Origin: Acetobacteraceae bacterium
GTDB taxonomy: Bacteria; Pseudomonadota; Alphaproteobacteria; Acetobacterales; Acetobacteraceae
Length of the DNA stretch: 19,290 nt
Assembly (NCBI GenBank): GCA_027323595.1
Contig: DAHWBL010000402.1
Span: 1 to 19,290 of the forward strand
Direction: 5' to 3'
The notes beneath the pieces are model-generated. The model was given only the letters and a program-made list of their open reading frames with translations, ran no database searches and was not told where the DNA came from. How positions within the stretch are numbered: the stretch's first letter is position 1; the number at the start of each line of letters is the position of its first letter. Positions 1-6,945 of the stretch are shown piece by piece. The position numbers and the translations under genes were made by a program.

Positions 1-27
1 AAACGTGGCAAAGACAAGGCCAGCCTA

Positions 28-74
28 GAGCAACATCGCCCAGACCGGAATCGGTCTGGGCGATAAAGTTGCTC
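28..74 (-). terminator. Long hairpin, possible terminator
   Basis: The sequence folds on itself: a 7-bp outer stem (28-34 with 68-74) and an uninterrupted 13-bp inner stem (35-47 with 52-64), with a 4-base loop and a 3-base bulge at 65-67. It lies 64 bases past the stop of the membrane J-domain gene, so it could end the maeB transcript. No run of U follows on either strand, so classic rho-independent termination is not certain. A bidirectional terminator shared with a gene left of the window, or a structured RNA, are alternatives. Confidence 0.45.
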
Positions 75-85
75 GCTCATCATAA

Positions 86-143
86 GGCTGGAGCGGTTTC
101 ACCGCGTCGATGCCGATGACGGTCAAGACAAACCGCTCTAGCC
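86..143. repeat. Imperfect inverted repeat over a stop codon
   Basis: Arms at 86-99 and 130-143 are complementary over 14 positions, with a single G-T pair at 90/139 (a mismatch in the minus-strand RNA). A 30-base loop separates them. The right arm contains the TAG stop (138-140) of the membrane J-domain gene. The arm core GAGCGGTTT looks like an intergenic palindromic repeat unit; whether it recurs elsewhere in the genome cannot be seen here. Together with the hairpin at 28-74 it fills the non-coding first 137 bases, in which I see no gene. Confidence 0.45.
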
Positions 144-572
144 CAGCAACACCCGTCGCGCCTCGTTCACCCGTGCCGCCAGCGCGTCGGTGCCGCCATG
201 ATCGGGATGCACCTTCACCATCAGCCGCTTCCAGGCGTCGTTGATCTCCTCCGCGCTCGCCCCCTCGGCCACGCCCAGCACCGCGCGCGCCTCCGCCCGG
301 CCCATCGCGGTGGCCGACCGGCGCGGCATCGCGCGCGGACGCGCCTTGCTTTGCTGCCACCATGAAATCACCAACGGGGCGGCGAACAGCAAGGCCGAGA
401 TCGCCCCGCCGGCGCGGCCCGACAGCAGCAGCAGCGCCGCCAGCGACACCCCGCCAAGGGCGGCCACCCAGGCCAGCAGCCGCTTGATGTTGCCCACCTT
501 GGCGCGCGAGAACGCATCCGCGCCCAGCAGCAGAACCGCCAGCAGAAACAGCCCGCCCAGCAGCGCGATCAT
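138..572 (-). CDS. Membrane-anchored J-domain protein
   Basis: A 144-residue protein with hydrophobic segments at about residues 2-19, 31-50 and 55-71, followed by a short J-domain at the extreme C-terminus (about 92-144). The J-domain carries the HPD signature at 122-124, the motif by which J-proteins stimulate the ATPase of Hsp70 (DnaK). The layout, membrane part first and a compact J-domain last, resembles TIM14/Pam18-like bacterial proteins, but client and role are unknown. The ATG at 570-572 overlaps the maeB stop as ATGA, so translation is probably coupled to maeB. A longer reading of this frame up to 1166 lies antisense-free but inside maeB in another frame and is rejected. The J-domain call is firm; the function is not. 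Confidence 0.8.
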   Translation of the reverse strand: MIALLGGLFLLAVLLLGADAFSRAKVGNIKRLLAWVAALGGVSLAALLLLSGRAGGAISALLFAAPLVISWWQQSKARPRAMPRRSATAMGRAEARAVLGVAEGASAEEINDAWKRLMVKVHPDHGGTDALAARVNEARRVLLG

Positions 573-2845
573 GCGCCGTGCGCGCCCGCCTCCATCGCCG
601 CGAAGGCGCTGAGATTGAGGATGCCGCGCGCCGTGACACTGGGCACCACCACATGGATCGGCTTGGCCATGCCCAGCAGCATCGGCCCCACCGGCAGCGC
701 CTCGGCGGCGGCCTTGACCAGGTTGAAGCCGATATTGGCGGCATCGAGCCCGGGCATCACCAGCAGGTTGGCGGTGCCGCTCAGCGCGCTGTCCGGCACC
801 GCGCGGGCGCGGATCGCGGCATCGAGCGCGGCGTCGGCGTGCATCTCGCCATCCACCTCTAGCTGCGGCGCCTGCGCCTGGATCAGCCCCAGGGCGGCGC
901 GCATCTTGCGCGCGCTCGGGCTCGCCGAACTGCCGAAGCTCGAATGCGACAGCAGCGCCGCCTTGGGCACCATGCCGAAGGACTGCACCACCTGCGCGCC
1001 CAGCAGCGTCATCTCCGCGATCTGCTCGGCGGTCGGATCGACGTTCATGTGGGTGTCGCAGATGAACATCGCCCCGCCCTGCAGGATCAGACAGGACAGG
1101 CCATAGATGCGGCTGACGCCGGGCTTGCGGTCGATGATCGGCATCACGTAGCGCGTCTGCGTCCACCAGTCGCCCACCCCGCCGCAGATCGCCGCGTCCG
1201 CGGCGCCGGCGCGCAGAAGCATCGCCGCCGCCACCGCCGGGCGCGAGATGAAATGCCGCCCCGCCGCCGCCGGCGGCACGCCGCGCCGCCCGACCAGCGC
1301 CTGATAGGCCGGCACCAGCGGGTCGAACACCTCGCGATCCACCCGCGGGTCCAGAATTTCCACGCTGTGATCAAGATCAAGCCGCAGCCCCAGCTCGCCC
1401 ACCCGTGCCGCGATCACCGCCCGCCGGCCGATCAGGATCGGCCGCGCCACCGCGTCATCCACCAGCGTCTGCACCGCGCGCAGCACCCGCTCATCCTCGC
1501 CCTCGGCATAGACGATGCGCTTTGGCTGCTTGCGCGCCGCCTCGAACACCGGGCGCATGAGCTGGCCGGAGCGGAACACGAAACGCTCCAGCTCGCGGCG
1601 ATAGGCGTCGAAATCGGTGATCGGGCGGGTGGCCACGCCACTGTCGATCGCCGCGCGCGCCACCGCCGGGGCGATGTGCAGGATCAGCCGCGGGTCGAAC
1701 GGCTTGGGAATGATGTAGTCCGGCCCGAAGGTCGGCGCGGTGCCGCCATAGGCCGCCACCACCACCTCGGACGCCTCCGCGCGCGCCAGCTCGGCGATCG
1801 CCTCGACCGCGGCGAGCTTCATCTCCTCGTTGATGGTGGTCGCGCCGACATCCAGCGCGCCGCGAAAGATGAACGGGAAACACAGAAGATTATTGACCTG
1901 GTTCGGATAGTCGCTGCGCCCGGTGGCAACGATCGCGTCCGGCCGGCCCGCGCGCACCGCCTCGGGCAGGATTTCGGGCTCCGGATTGGCCAGCGCCATC
2001 ACCAGCGGGCGCTCGGCGAGCAGCGGCAGCCATTCGGATTTGAACACCCGCGGCGCCGACAGCCCCAGGAACACATCCGCCCCCGGCAGCACATCGGCCA
2101 GCGTGCGCGCGTCGGTCTGGCGGGCATAGCGCGCGAGGTCGGGCGGCATGTCCGGCTCGCGTCCCACATGGACCACGCCCTTGATGTCGCACAGCGTGAC
2201 GTTTTCCTGCTTCAGCCCCATCGCCACCAGCAGATCGACGCAGGCGAGTGCCGCGGCCCCCGCACCGGAGGTGACCAGCCGCACCTGGTCCAGCCGCTTG
2301 CCCTGCAGCACCAGCCCGTTGCGCACCGCGGCGGCGACGATGATGGAGGTGCCGTGCTGGTCGTCGTGAAACACCGGGATGTTCATGCGCGCGCGCAGGC
2401 TGCGCTCGATCACGAAACATTCCGGCGCCTTGATGTCCTCCAGATTGATCGCCCCGAAGGTCGGCTCCAGTGCTGCCACCACGTCGCAGAAACGCTGCGG
2501 GTCGGGCTCGTTCACCTCGATGTCGAACACGTCGATGCCGGCGAATTTCTTGAACAGAACCGCCTTGCCCTCCATCACCGGCTTGGAGGCGAGCGCGCCG
2601 ATATTGCCCAGCCCCAGCACCGCCGTGCCGTTGGAGATCACCGCGACCAGATTGCCGCGCGCGGTGTAGTCGCGCGCGCTGTCGGGGTTCTCGACGATCG
2701 CCTCGCAGGCGGCGGCGACCCCTGGCGAATAGGCGAGCGCCAGGTCGCGCTGGGTGGCCATGCGCTTGGTGGCCTCGATCGCCAGTTTACCGGGGCGCGG
2801 CAGCCGGTGATAATCCAGCGCGGCCTTGCGAAAATCCTCGTCCAT
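569..2845 (-). CDS. maeB: NADP-dependent malic enzyme, MaeB type
   Basis: Converts malate to pyruvate with release of CO2, supplying NADPH and pyruvate from the TCA cycle in the cytoplasm. The 758 residues match the usual length of the two-domain MaeB form: an N-terminal malic enzyme domain (to about 430) and a C-terminal phosphotransacetylase-like domain that is usually regulatory rather than catalytic. Visible in the first domain are Tyr39 and Lys94 (expected catalytic pair), the metal-ligand region around Glu136-Asp137 and Asp161-Asp162, and a nucleotide-binding GAGAAA at 194-199. The start at 2843-2845 was chosen because the family begins here and a strong ribosome binding site precedes it; the frame stays open to 3082 but that would translate through the tRNA gene. 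First gene of a pair with the membrane J-domain gene. Cofactor preference is inferred from the family. Confidence 0.95.
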   Translation of the reverse strand: MDEDFRKAALDYHRLPRPGKLAIEATKRMATQRDLALAYSPGVAAACEAIVENPDSARDYTARGNLVAVISNGTAVLGLGNIGALASKPVMEGKAVLFKKFAGIDVFDIEVNEPDPQRFCDVVAALEPTFGAINLEDIKAPECFVIERSLRARMNIPVFHDDQHGTSIIVAAAVRNGLVLQGKRLDQVRLVTSGAGAAALACVDLLVAMGLKQENVTLCDIKGVVHVGREPDMPPDLARYARQTDARTLADVLPGADVFLGLSAPRVFKSEWLPLLAERPLVMALANPEPEILPEAVRAGRPDAIVATGRSDYPNQVNNLLCFPFIFRGALDVGATTINEEMKLAAVEAIAELARAEASEVVVAAYGGTAPTFGPDYIIPKPFDPRLILHIAPAVARAAIDSGVATRPITDFDAYRRELERFVFRSGQLMRPVFEAARKQPKRIVYAEGEDERVLRAVQTLVDDAVARPILIGRRAVIAARVGELGLRLDLDHSVEILDPRVDREVFDPLVPAYQALVGRRGVPPAAAGRHFISRPAVAAAMLLRAGAADAAICGGVGDWWTQTRYVMPIIDRKPGVSRIYGLSCLILQGGAMFICDTHMNVDPTAEQIAEMTLLGAQVVQSFGMVPKAALLSHSSFGSSASPSARKMRAALGLIQAQAPQLEVDGEMHADAALDAAIRARAVPDSALSGTANLLVMPGLDAANIGFNLVKAAAEALPVGPMLLGMAKPIHVVVPSVTARGILNLSAFAAMEAGAHGA

Positions 2846-2854
2846 CGTCACCTG

Positions 2855-2860
2855 ACCTCC
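2855..2860 (-). promoter_or_regulatory. Ribosome binding site of maeB
   Basis: The minus strand reads GGAGGT, nine bases before the ATG at 2843-2845. It decides the maeB start against in-frame upstream codons, which would run into the tRNA-Leu gene. Confidence 0.75.
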
Positions 2861-2949
2861 ATGGCCGCAACAGGTTGGTCTGTCACGGCGTCGCCGGCAA
2901 GCCGCCTGGGCGGGGGTCTGGGTTACGGGATCAAGGATGTTGGAAAAAT

Positions 2950-3035
2950 TGGTGCGGTCGAGAAGACTCGAACTTCCACAGGGTTTCCCCCACAAGCACC
3001 TCAAGCTTGCGCGTCTACCATTCCGCCACGACCGC
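2950..3035 (-). tRNA. tRNA-Leu (anticodon GAG)
   Basis: A class II tRNA of 86 bases including an encoded CCA (2950-2952). The acceptor stem pairs GCGGTCG at 3029-3035 with CGACCGC at 2954-2960; the discriminator base is A. The anticodon stem is CAAGC/GCTTG around the loop TTGAGGT, giving GAG at 3000-3002, which reads CUC and CUU leucine codons. A long variable arm (GGGG/CCC core) and a T-loop TTCGAGT are present, as expected for leucine tRNAs. It lies between maeB (same strand) and lipB (opposite strand, starting 24 bases from its 5' end). Confidence 0.95.
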
Positions 3036-3049
3036 AACGTCGGCGCGGC

Positions 3050-3078
3050 TGTGTAGCCGATGGCCCAGATCGAGGCAA
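3050..3078 (-). promoter_or_regulatory. Candidate promoter of tRNA-Leu
   Basis: On the minus strand TTGCCT (3073-3078, -35) and TACACA (3050-3055, -10) are separated by 17 bases, and the mature tRNA begins 14 bases further on. The -35 match is fair (4/6) and the -10 weak (3/6). The stretch covers the lipB start codon at 3060, so any tRNA promoter has to overlap the beginning of lipB. Confidence 0.35.
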
Positions 3079-3746
3079 CCACCGAGGCAAGCGCCCTGGC
3101 CGCCCCGCTGGAATGGCGCGCCAGCGACGGGCTGACCGACTATCCCGACGCGCTGGCCACCATGCGCGCGCGCGTGGCCGCCGTTCGCGCGGGCACCGAA
3201 GGTGAGCTGGTCTGGCTGGTCGAGCACCCCCCGCTCTACACCGCCGGCACCTCGGCCAAACCCGAGGAACTCACCGAGCCCGACCGCTTCCCCACCTACG
3301 ATGCCGGGCGCGGCGGCCAATGGACTTACCACGGCCCCGGCCAGCGCGTGGCCTATGTGATGCTGGATCTCAACCATCCGCACGGCACCGTGCCGGCGCG
3401 CGACATCCGCTGCTTCGTGCACGGCCTGGAGGAATGGCTGATCCGCACGCTGGATCGCTTCGGCGTGCGCGGTGAGCGGCGCGAGGGCCGGGTGGGCATC
3501 TGGGTCGCCGACCACGCCGCCGGCACCGAGGCCAAGATCGGCGCCATCGGCGTGCGGGTGACGCGCTGGGTGAGCTGGCACGGGGTCAGCCTGAAACTGG
3601 AACCCGACCTGTCGCATTTCGGCGGCATCGTGCCCTGCGGCATCAAACAACACGGGGTGACCAGCCTGCATCAGCTCGGCATCCTGGCGGCGATGCCCGA
3701 AATGGACGCCGCGCTGCGGAGCTGCTGGGACGAGGTGTTCGGCTGA
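3060..3746 (+). CDS. lipB: Octanoyl-ACP:protein N-octanoyltransferase
   Basis: Moves the octanoyl group from acyl carrier protein to a lysine of lipoyl domains (pyruvate and 2-oxoglutarate dehydrogenases, GcvH), the first step of endogenous lipoate synthesis; LipA then inserts sulfur. The 228 residues carry the LipB signature GRGGQWTYHGPGQ at 83-95, the catalytic lysine in AKIGAIG (Lys159) and the nucleophilic cysteine in VPCGI (Cys193). The start is the only plausible ATG before the conserved region; no Shine-Dalgarno sequence is visible ahead of it, so the message may be leaderless or weakly initiated. No plus-strand gene lies upstream, so its own promoter must sit in or beside the tRNA-Leu gene. 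It ends 10 bases from the convergent hydrolase. Confidence 0.95.
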   Translation: MAQIEATTEASALAAPLEWRASDGLTDYPDALATMRARVAAVRAGTEGELVWLVEHPPLYTAGTSAKPEELTEPDRFPTYDAGRGGQWTYHGPGQRVAYVMLDLNHPHGTVPARDIRCFVHGLEEWLIRTLDRFGVRGERREGRVGIWVADHAAGTEAKIGAIGVRVTRWVSWHGVSLKLEPDLSHFGGIVPCGIKQHGVTSLHQLGILAAMPEMDAALRSCWDEVFG

Positions 3747-3756
3747 GTCGGCCGGC

Positions 3757-4890
3757 CTACTTCACGTGCGTATCCGTCCAATCCGCCAGCACCCTGGCGA
3801 TCGCCAGATTGTTCTTCTCCAGCATCATCATATGATTGTTGCCGGTGATCCCGACATCGGCGAGGCGGATCACCGAGGGCTTCACCCCTGCCTGCTCCAG
3901 ATACTTCACCGTGCAATGGTCATAGGCCGCGTGGTACGAAGCCTGTGAGGTGACGATCAGAATCGGCATCGCCCGCAGATTCGGCAACTGCCGCGCCGGC
4001 TCGGCCTGTTTCCAGCAGCGCGCCAGATCCGGCCCATCCGCCTTGTCCTCGCGCACATAGGACATCGCGGCGACATCCGCCGGGGCCGGCGCGTAGGTCA
4101 GCCTCTCGAAGCCGAGCCCCCAGGGCTTCACCTCCGCGACATCGCCGAACCAGTCGGGCGCGCCGTGAAATGCCACATCATGCACCGGCGGGCCGGAGGG
4201 CTCGATCTGCAGCAGCGCCTTCACCAGCTTCGGCCGGTCGTCGGCCACCGGCCAGCCGAACGACCCGGACTGCGAATGGGTCAGGATGATCGCCGGGCCG
4301 ATGCGGTCCAGCAGGGCCACCAGCACGGCGCGATTGAGCTTCTGCTGCTGCGCGAAGTCGGAGATCGAGGGCATCTGCGCGGCGATGAACTGGTCGGTCA
4401 CCGGGTCACCCGCCTCGGGCCTGCCCGGCCATTGGGTGTGCAGCTTCGCCTGCGGCCAGAGATTATATTTCTCCGGCGCGATGAAGCGCTGGAACATGAA
4501 CGCCATGCCCGCCGAGGTGGCCTTGGCATAGACCTCCGGCACATAGGCGGCGCGGCCGCGGCCGACCTGGTCGACGACATAGACCGCATAGCCGCGACGC
4601 AGGAAATACTGCGCCCAGCCCTCGCGCCCATCCGGCGTGCCGGTGAAATTGGTGCCGGACTGGCCACCCCCATGCACCATCACCACCGGCCAGCGATGCG
4701 TGCGCTTCGCCGGAATCTGGTATTCGACATACATCTGGCCGTTGATCACGTCGTTGCCATCGACCTTGGTGTCGTGCTGGCCGACGAACAGATAGCCCTG
4801 TTTGGCGATCGACAGCGGCGTTTGCGCGCCGGCGGCGGAGGCCAGCAGAATTGATGCGAACGCGACGGCGCGAAGTGCGGTGGCGACCAT
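3757..4890 (-). CDS. Secreted esterase-713-like alpha/beta hydrolase
   Basis: A 377-residue alpha/beta-hydrolase with an N-terminal signal peptide (hydrophobic residues 5-20, likely cleavage after AGA at 23), so it probably acts in the periplasm or outside. The nucleophile elbow is THSQSG with Ser206; the oxyanion region is HGGG at 73-76; the late histidine is His353 in GNNHMMM; Glu230 in QIEPSG is the probable acid. Blocks such as GYLFVGQHDTK, TPDGREGWAQYFLRRGY and HSQSG resemble, from memory, Alcaligenes esterase 713, which uses a Ser-His-Glu triad. Substrate is unknown. A ribosome binding site AAGGGAG lies 6 bases before the start. It is convergent with lipB and divergent from the lipoprotein gene, so likely transcribed alone. 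Confidence 0.8.
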   Translation of the reverse strand: MVATALRAVAFASILLASAAGAQTPLSIAKQGYLFVGQHDTKVDGNDVINGQMYVEYQIPAKRTHRWPVVMVHGGGQSGTNFTGTPDGREGWAQYFLRRGYAVYVVDQVGRGRAAYVPEVYAKATSAGMAFMFQRFIAPEKYNLWPQAKLHTQWPGRPEAGDPVTDQFIAAQMPSISDFAQQQKLNRAVLVALLDRIGPAIILTHSQSGSFGWPVADDRPKLVKALLQIEPSGPPVHDVAFHGAPDWFGDVAEVKPWGLGFERLTYAPAPADVAAMSYVREDKADGPDLARCWKQAEPARQLPNLRAMPILIVTSQASYHAAYDHCTVKYLEQAGVKPSVIRLADVGITGNNHMMMLEKNNLAIARVLADWTDTHVK

Positions 4891-4927
4891 GCCGATCTCC
4901 CTTTGGGCGTTATCTTGTTGTCATTTT

Positions 4928-4949
4928 TCACGTCACGCTGCCGACGTGA
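4928..4949. promoter_or_regulatory. Perfect inverted repeat, candidate operator
   Basis: TCACGTC and GACGTGA form a perfect 7-bp inverted repeat with an 8-base spacer. It lies in the 162-bp space between the divergent hydrolase (start 4890) and lipoprotein (start 5053) genes, closer to the hydrolase. Dyad symmetry in such a place suggests a regulator binding site; the regulator is unknown and no regulator gene is adjacent. Confidence 0.35.
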
Positions 4950-5052
4950 CACACCGCGTTTGGTTTAACCCATCTATGAATTTTGCCACAATCCCCGGTC
5001 TGCGGGCTTTGGCATGCGAGCGGGCTGGCTCTTGTTGTCCACGGGGTGATGG

Positions 5053-5520
5053 ATGCACAGTACGTCCATAATGAATCACATCATCTCGCCCAAAATCGTC
5101 CTCGCCCTGGCAGGCTGCCTCGCCGTGTCGCTCGCCGCCTGTGGCGCGCCGGAGCCCGAGGCGCTGCCGCCGCCGGCCTCGGTCTATGCGCCCTCGCCGG
5201 CCACGCCGGCACCCGCCGCGCCAACCTCCGCCGTCGCCTCGCTGCCGCCGCCACAGCATGTTCCTGGCAATATCAAACAGTTGAACGACGCGCTCGCCCC
5301 CTATCAGGGCCTCGATATCGGCGCCCTCACCACCAGGCTGGGTCCGCCCGCCGAGCAACAGACCTGGGCCGGCCGGCTGCTGATGCGCTGGAAACAGGCA
5401 AACGAAGGCGGCCTGCCCTGCCAGCTTCAGGCGGTGATCGGCGAGCATCATGAACTGTTGGCCGGCAACTGGGACGGCAACGATTCCGGCTGCCGCGACC
5501 TCGCCAGCCACATGCAATAA
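5053..5520 (+). CDS. Small putative lipoprotein
   Basis: Not recognised as a named family. The 155 residues begin with a lipoprotein signal: a hydrophobic stretch at about 15-28 and a lipobox LAAC with the modified cysteine at 30. A Pro/Ala-rich linker (about 32-68) follows, then a globular part of about 85 residues with two cysteines (Cys123, Cys147) that could form a disulfide in the periplasm. The start at 5053 has GGGGTG four bases upstream; an alternative ATG at 5071 would leave a more typical short signal peptide but has no visible ribosome binding site. It probably forms a single-gene unit, ending 64 bases before arsR. The mature protein is likely attached to the outer or inner membrane. 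Confidence 0.7.
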   Translation: MHSTSIMNHIISPKIVLALAGCLAVSLAACGAPEPEALPPPASVYAPSPATPAPAAPTSAVASLPPPQHVPGNIKQLNDALAPYQGLDIGALTTRLGPPAEQQTWAGRLLMRWKQANEGGLPCQLQAVIGEHHELLAGNWDGNDSGCRDLASHMQ

Positions 5521-5549
5521 CCCCAGGACGGGCGCGAGTTTGGCGAGGG

Positions 5550-5578
5550 TTGCCAGAAATCCATAGTTCCAATATGAT
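5550..5578 (+). promoter_or_regulatory. Promoter of the arsenic operon
   Basis: TTGCCA (5550-5555) and TATGAT (5573-5578) are each 5/6 matches to the housekeeping consensus and are separated by exactly 17 bases. Transcription would start about 7 bases after the -10 box, at or next to the arsR ATG (5585), which predicts a leaderless message. The -10 box lies inside the inverted repeat at 5567-5582. Confidence 0.65.
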
Positions 5579-5582
5579 GGAA
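5567..5582. promoter_or_regulatory. Candidate ArsR operator
   Basis: TTCCA and TGGAA form an inverted repeat with a 6-base spacer, covering the -10 box of the arsenic promoter and ending two bases before the arsR start codon. Binding here would block RNA polymerase, fitting self-repression relieved by arsenite. Binding by ArsR is inferred from position and symmetry. Confidence 0.5.
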
Positions 5583-5584
5583 TC

Positions 5585-5920
5585 ATGGAAAAGTCAGAAG
5601 CGGTCGCCGCCCTCGCCGCTCTCGCCCAGGACAGCCGGCTCGACATCTTTCGCCATCTGGTCGGCGCCGGCCCGGACGGCCTGCCCGCCGGCCAGATCGG
5701 CGCAGCACTCGGCCTGCCCGGTGCCACCCTGTCCTTTCATCTGAGCCAGCTCAAACAGGCGGGCCTCGTCACCTGCCGCCGCGACAGCCGCCACCTGATC
5801 TACGCCGCCGCCTTCCCCACCATGGCCGCGCTGCTCGGCTACCTCACCACCCATTGTTGCGGCGGCGATCCGGCTGCCTGCGGTCTGCCGGGCCCCGCGC
5901 CCCACGGCGCCCGACCGTGA
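5585..5920 (+). CDS. arsR: ArsR-family arsenite-responsive repressor
   Basis: A 111-residue winged-helix repressor of the ArsR/SmtB family. The DNA-recognition region is around residues 35-60 (GAALGLPGATLSFHLSQLKQAGL), followed by the wing (about 62-75). Cysteines 91, 92 and 99 near the C-terminus, in HCCGGDPAACG, resemble the Cys95-Cys96-Cys102 arsenite site known from the Acidithiobacillus ferrooxidans ArsR rather than the CxC helix site of plasmid R773 ArsR. It is the first gene of an operon: its stop overlaps the GTG start of the acr3 gene. No Shine-Dalgarno sequence is needed if the message is leaderless, as the promoter spacing predicts. Another inducer, such as antimonite, is possible. 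Confidence 0.9.
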   Translation: MEKSEAVAALAALAQDSRLDIFRHLVGAGPDGLPAGQIGAALGLPGATLSFHLSQLKQAGLVTCRRDSRHLIYAAAFPTMAALLGYLTTHCCGGDPAACGLPGPAPHGARP

Positions 5921-6945
5921 CCCTGTTCGAGCGCTTCCTCACCCTGTGGGTGGGGCTGTGCATCCTGGCCGGCATCGCGCTGGGCCAGATGTTGCCCGCT
6001 CCGTTCCACCGGCTCGGCAACCTCACCGTCGCGCAGGTGAATCTGCCGATCGCGGTGCTGGTGTGGCTGATGATCATCCCGATGCTGCTCAAGATCGACC
6101 TCGCAGCGCTCGCCCAGGTGCGGGCGCACTGGCGCGGCATCGCGGTGACGCTTGGGGTGAACTGGCTGGTCAAGCCGTTCAGCATGGCGCTGCTCGGCGC
6201 GTTCTTCATCGGCTATCTGTTCCAACCGTTGCTGCCGCCAGCGCAGATCAACAGCTACATCGCCGGGCTGATCCTGCTCGCCGCGGCACCCTGCACCGCG
6301 ATGGTGTTCGTGTGGTCGAACCTGCTCGACGGCGAGCCGCATTTCACCCTCAGCCAGGTGGCGCTGAACGACAGCATCATGATCGTCGCCTTCGCGCCGC
6401 TGGTCGGGCTGCTGCTCGGACTGTCCTCGATCAGCGTGCCGTGGAACACGCTGCTGCTGTCGGTGCTGCTCTATATCGTCGTGCCGGTCATCGTCGCCCA
6501 GCTCTGGCGCCGGCTGCTGCTGCGCGGCGGCGACGCGGCGCTGGCGCGCACGCTGCACCGGCTCGGGCCGATCTCGCTCGCGGCACTGCTGCTCACGCTG
6601 GTCCTGCTGTTCGGGCTGCAGGGCGAACAGATCATCGCCCAGCCGCTGGTGATCCTGCTGCTCGCGGTGCCGATCCTGATCCAGGTCTATTTCAACGCCG
6701 GCCTCGCCTATATCCTGGACCGGCGCTTCGGCGTCGCCTGGTGCGTGGCCGGGCCATCCGCACTGATCGGGGCGAGCAATTTCTTCGAGCTGGCGGTCGC
6801 CACCGCGATCGCGCTGTTCGGCTTCCAGTCCGGCGCCGCGCTGGCCACCGTGGTCGGCGTGCTGATCGAGGTGCCGGTGATGCTGTCGGTGGTGGCCATC
6901 GTGCGGCGCAGCCGGGGCTGGTATGAACGAGGGGCGGGAACATGA
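5917..6945 (+). CDS. acr3: Arsenite efflux permease, ACR3 family
   Basis: Exports arsenite across the inner membrane. The 342 residues are nearly all hydrophobic with about ten membrane segments, the usual size for ACR3. The family signature APCTAMVFVWSNL holds the essential cysteine (Cys126), and the late segment GASNFFELAVAT holds the conserved glutamate. The start is the GTG at 5917-5919, which overlaps the arsR stop as GTGA; an upstream ATG in the same frame at 5854 would lie inside arsR and add a charged, unrelated leader. The stop overlaps the arsC start as ATGA. It is often labelled arsB in annotations although unrelated to the ArsB family. Confidence 0.93.
   Translation: MTLFERFLTLWVGLCILAGIALGQMLPAPFHRLGNLTVAQVNLPIAVLVWLMIIPMLLKIDLAALAQVRAHWRGIAVTLGVNWLVKPFSMALLGAFFIGYLFQPLLPPAQINSYIAGLILLAAAPCTAMVFVWSNLLDGEPHFTLSQVALNDSIMIVAFAPLVGLLLGLSSISVPWNTLLLSVLLYIVVPVIVAQLWRRLLLRGGDAALARTLHRLGPISLAALLLTLVLLFGLQGEQIIAQPLVILLLAVPILIQVYFNAGLAYILDRRFGVAWCVAGPSALIGASNFFELAVATAIALFGFQSGAALATVVGVLIEVPVMLSVVAIVRRSRGWYERGAGT

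Noticed and set aside
2846..3082. N-terminal extension of maeB to an upstream start
   Set aside because: It would translate through the tRNA-Leu; the ATG at 2845 has a strong ribosome binding site and matches the family start.
944..3205. Very long plus-strand open frame opposite maeB and running through the tRNA
   Set aside because: Its translation is His/Arg/Gln-rich with no family features, it lies antisense to a complete maeB and crosses the tRNA-Leu gene; it is a by-product of GC-rich codon use.
4951..4990. AT-richer stretch with TATGAA before the lipoprotein gene
   Set aside because: No acceptable -35 box at the right distance; not strong enough to call a promoter.
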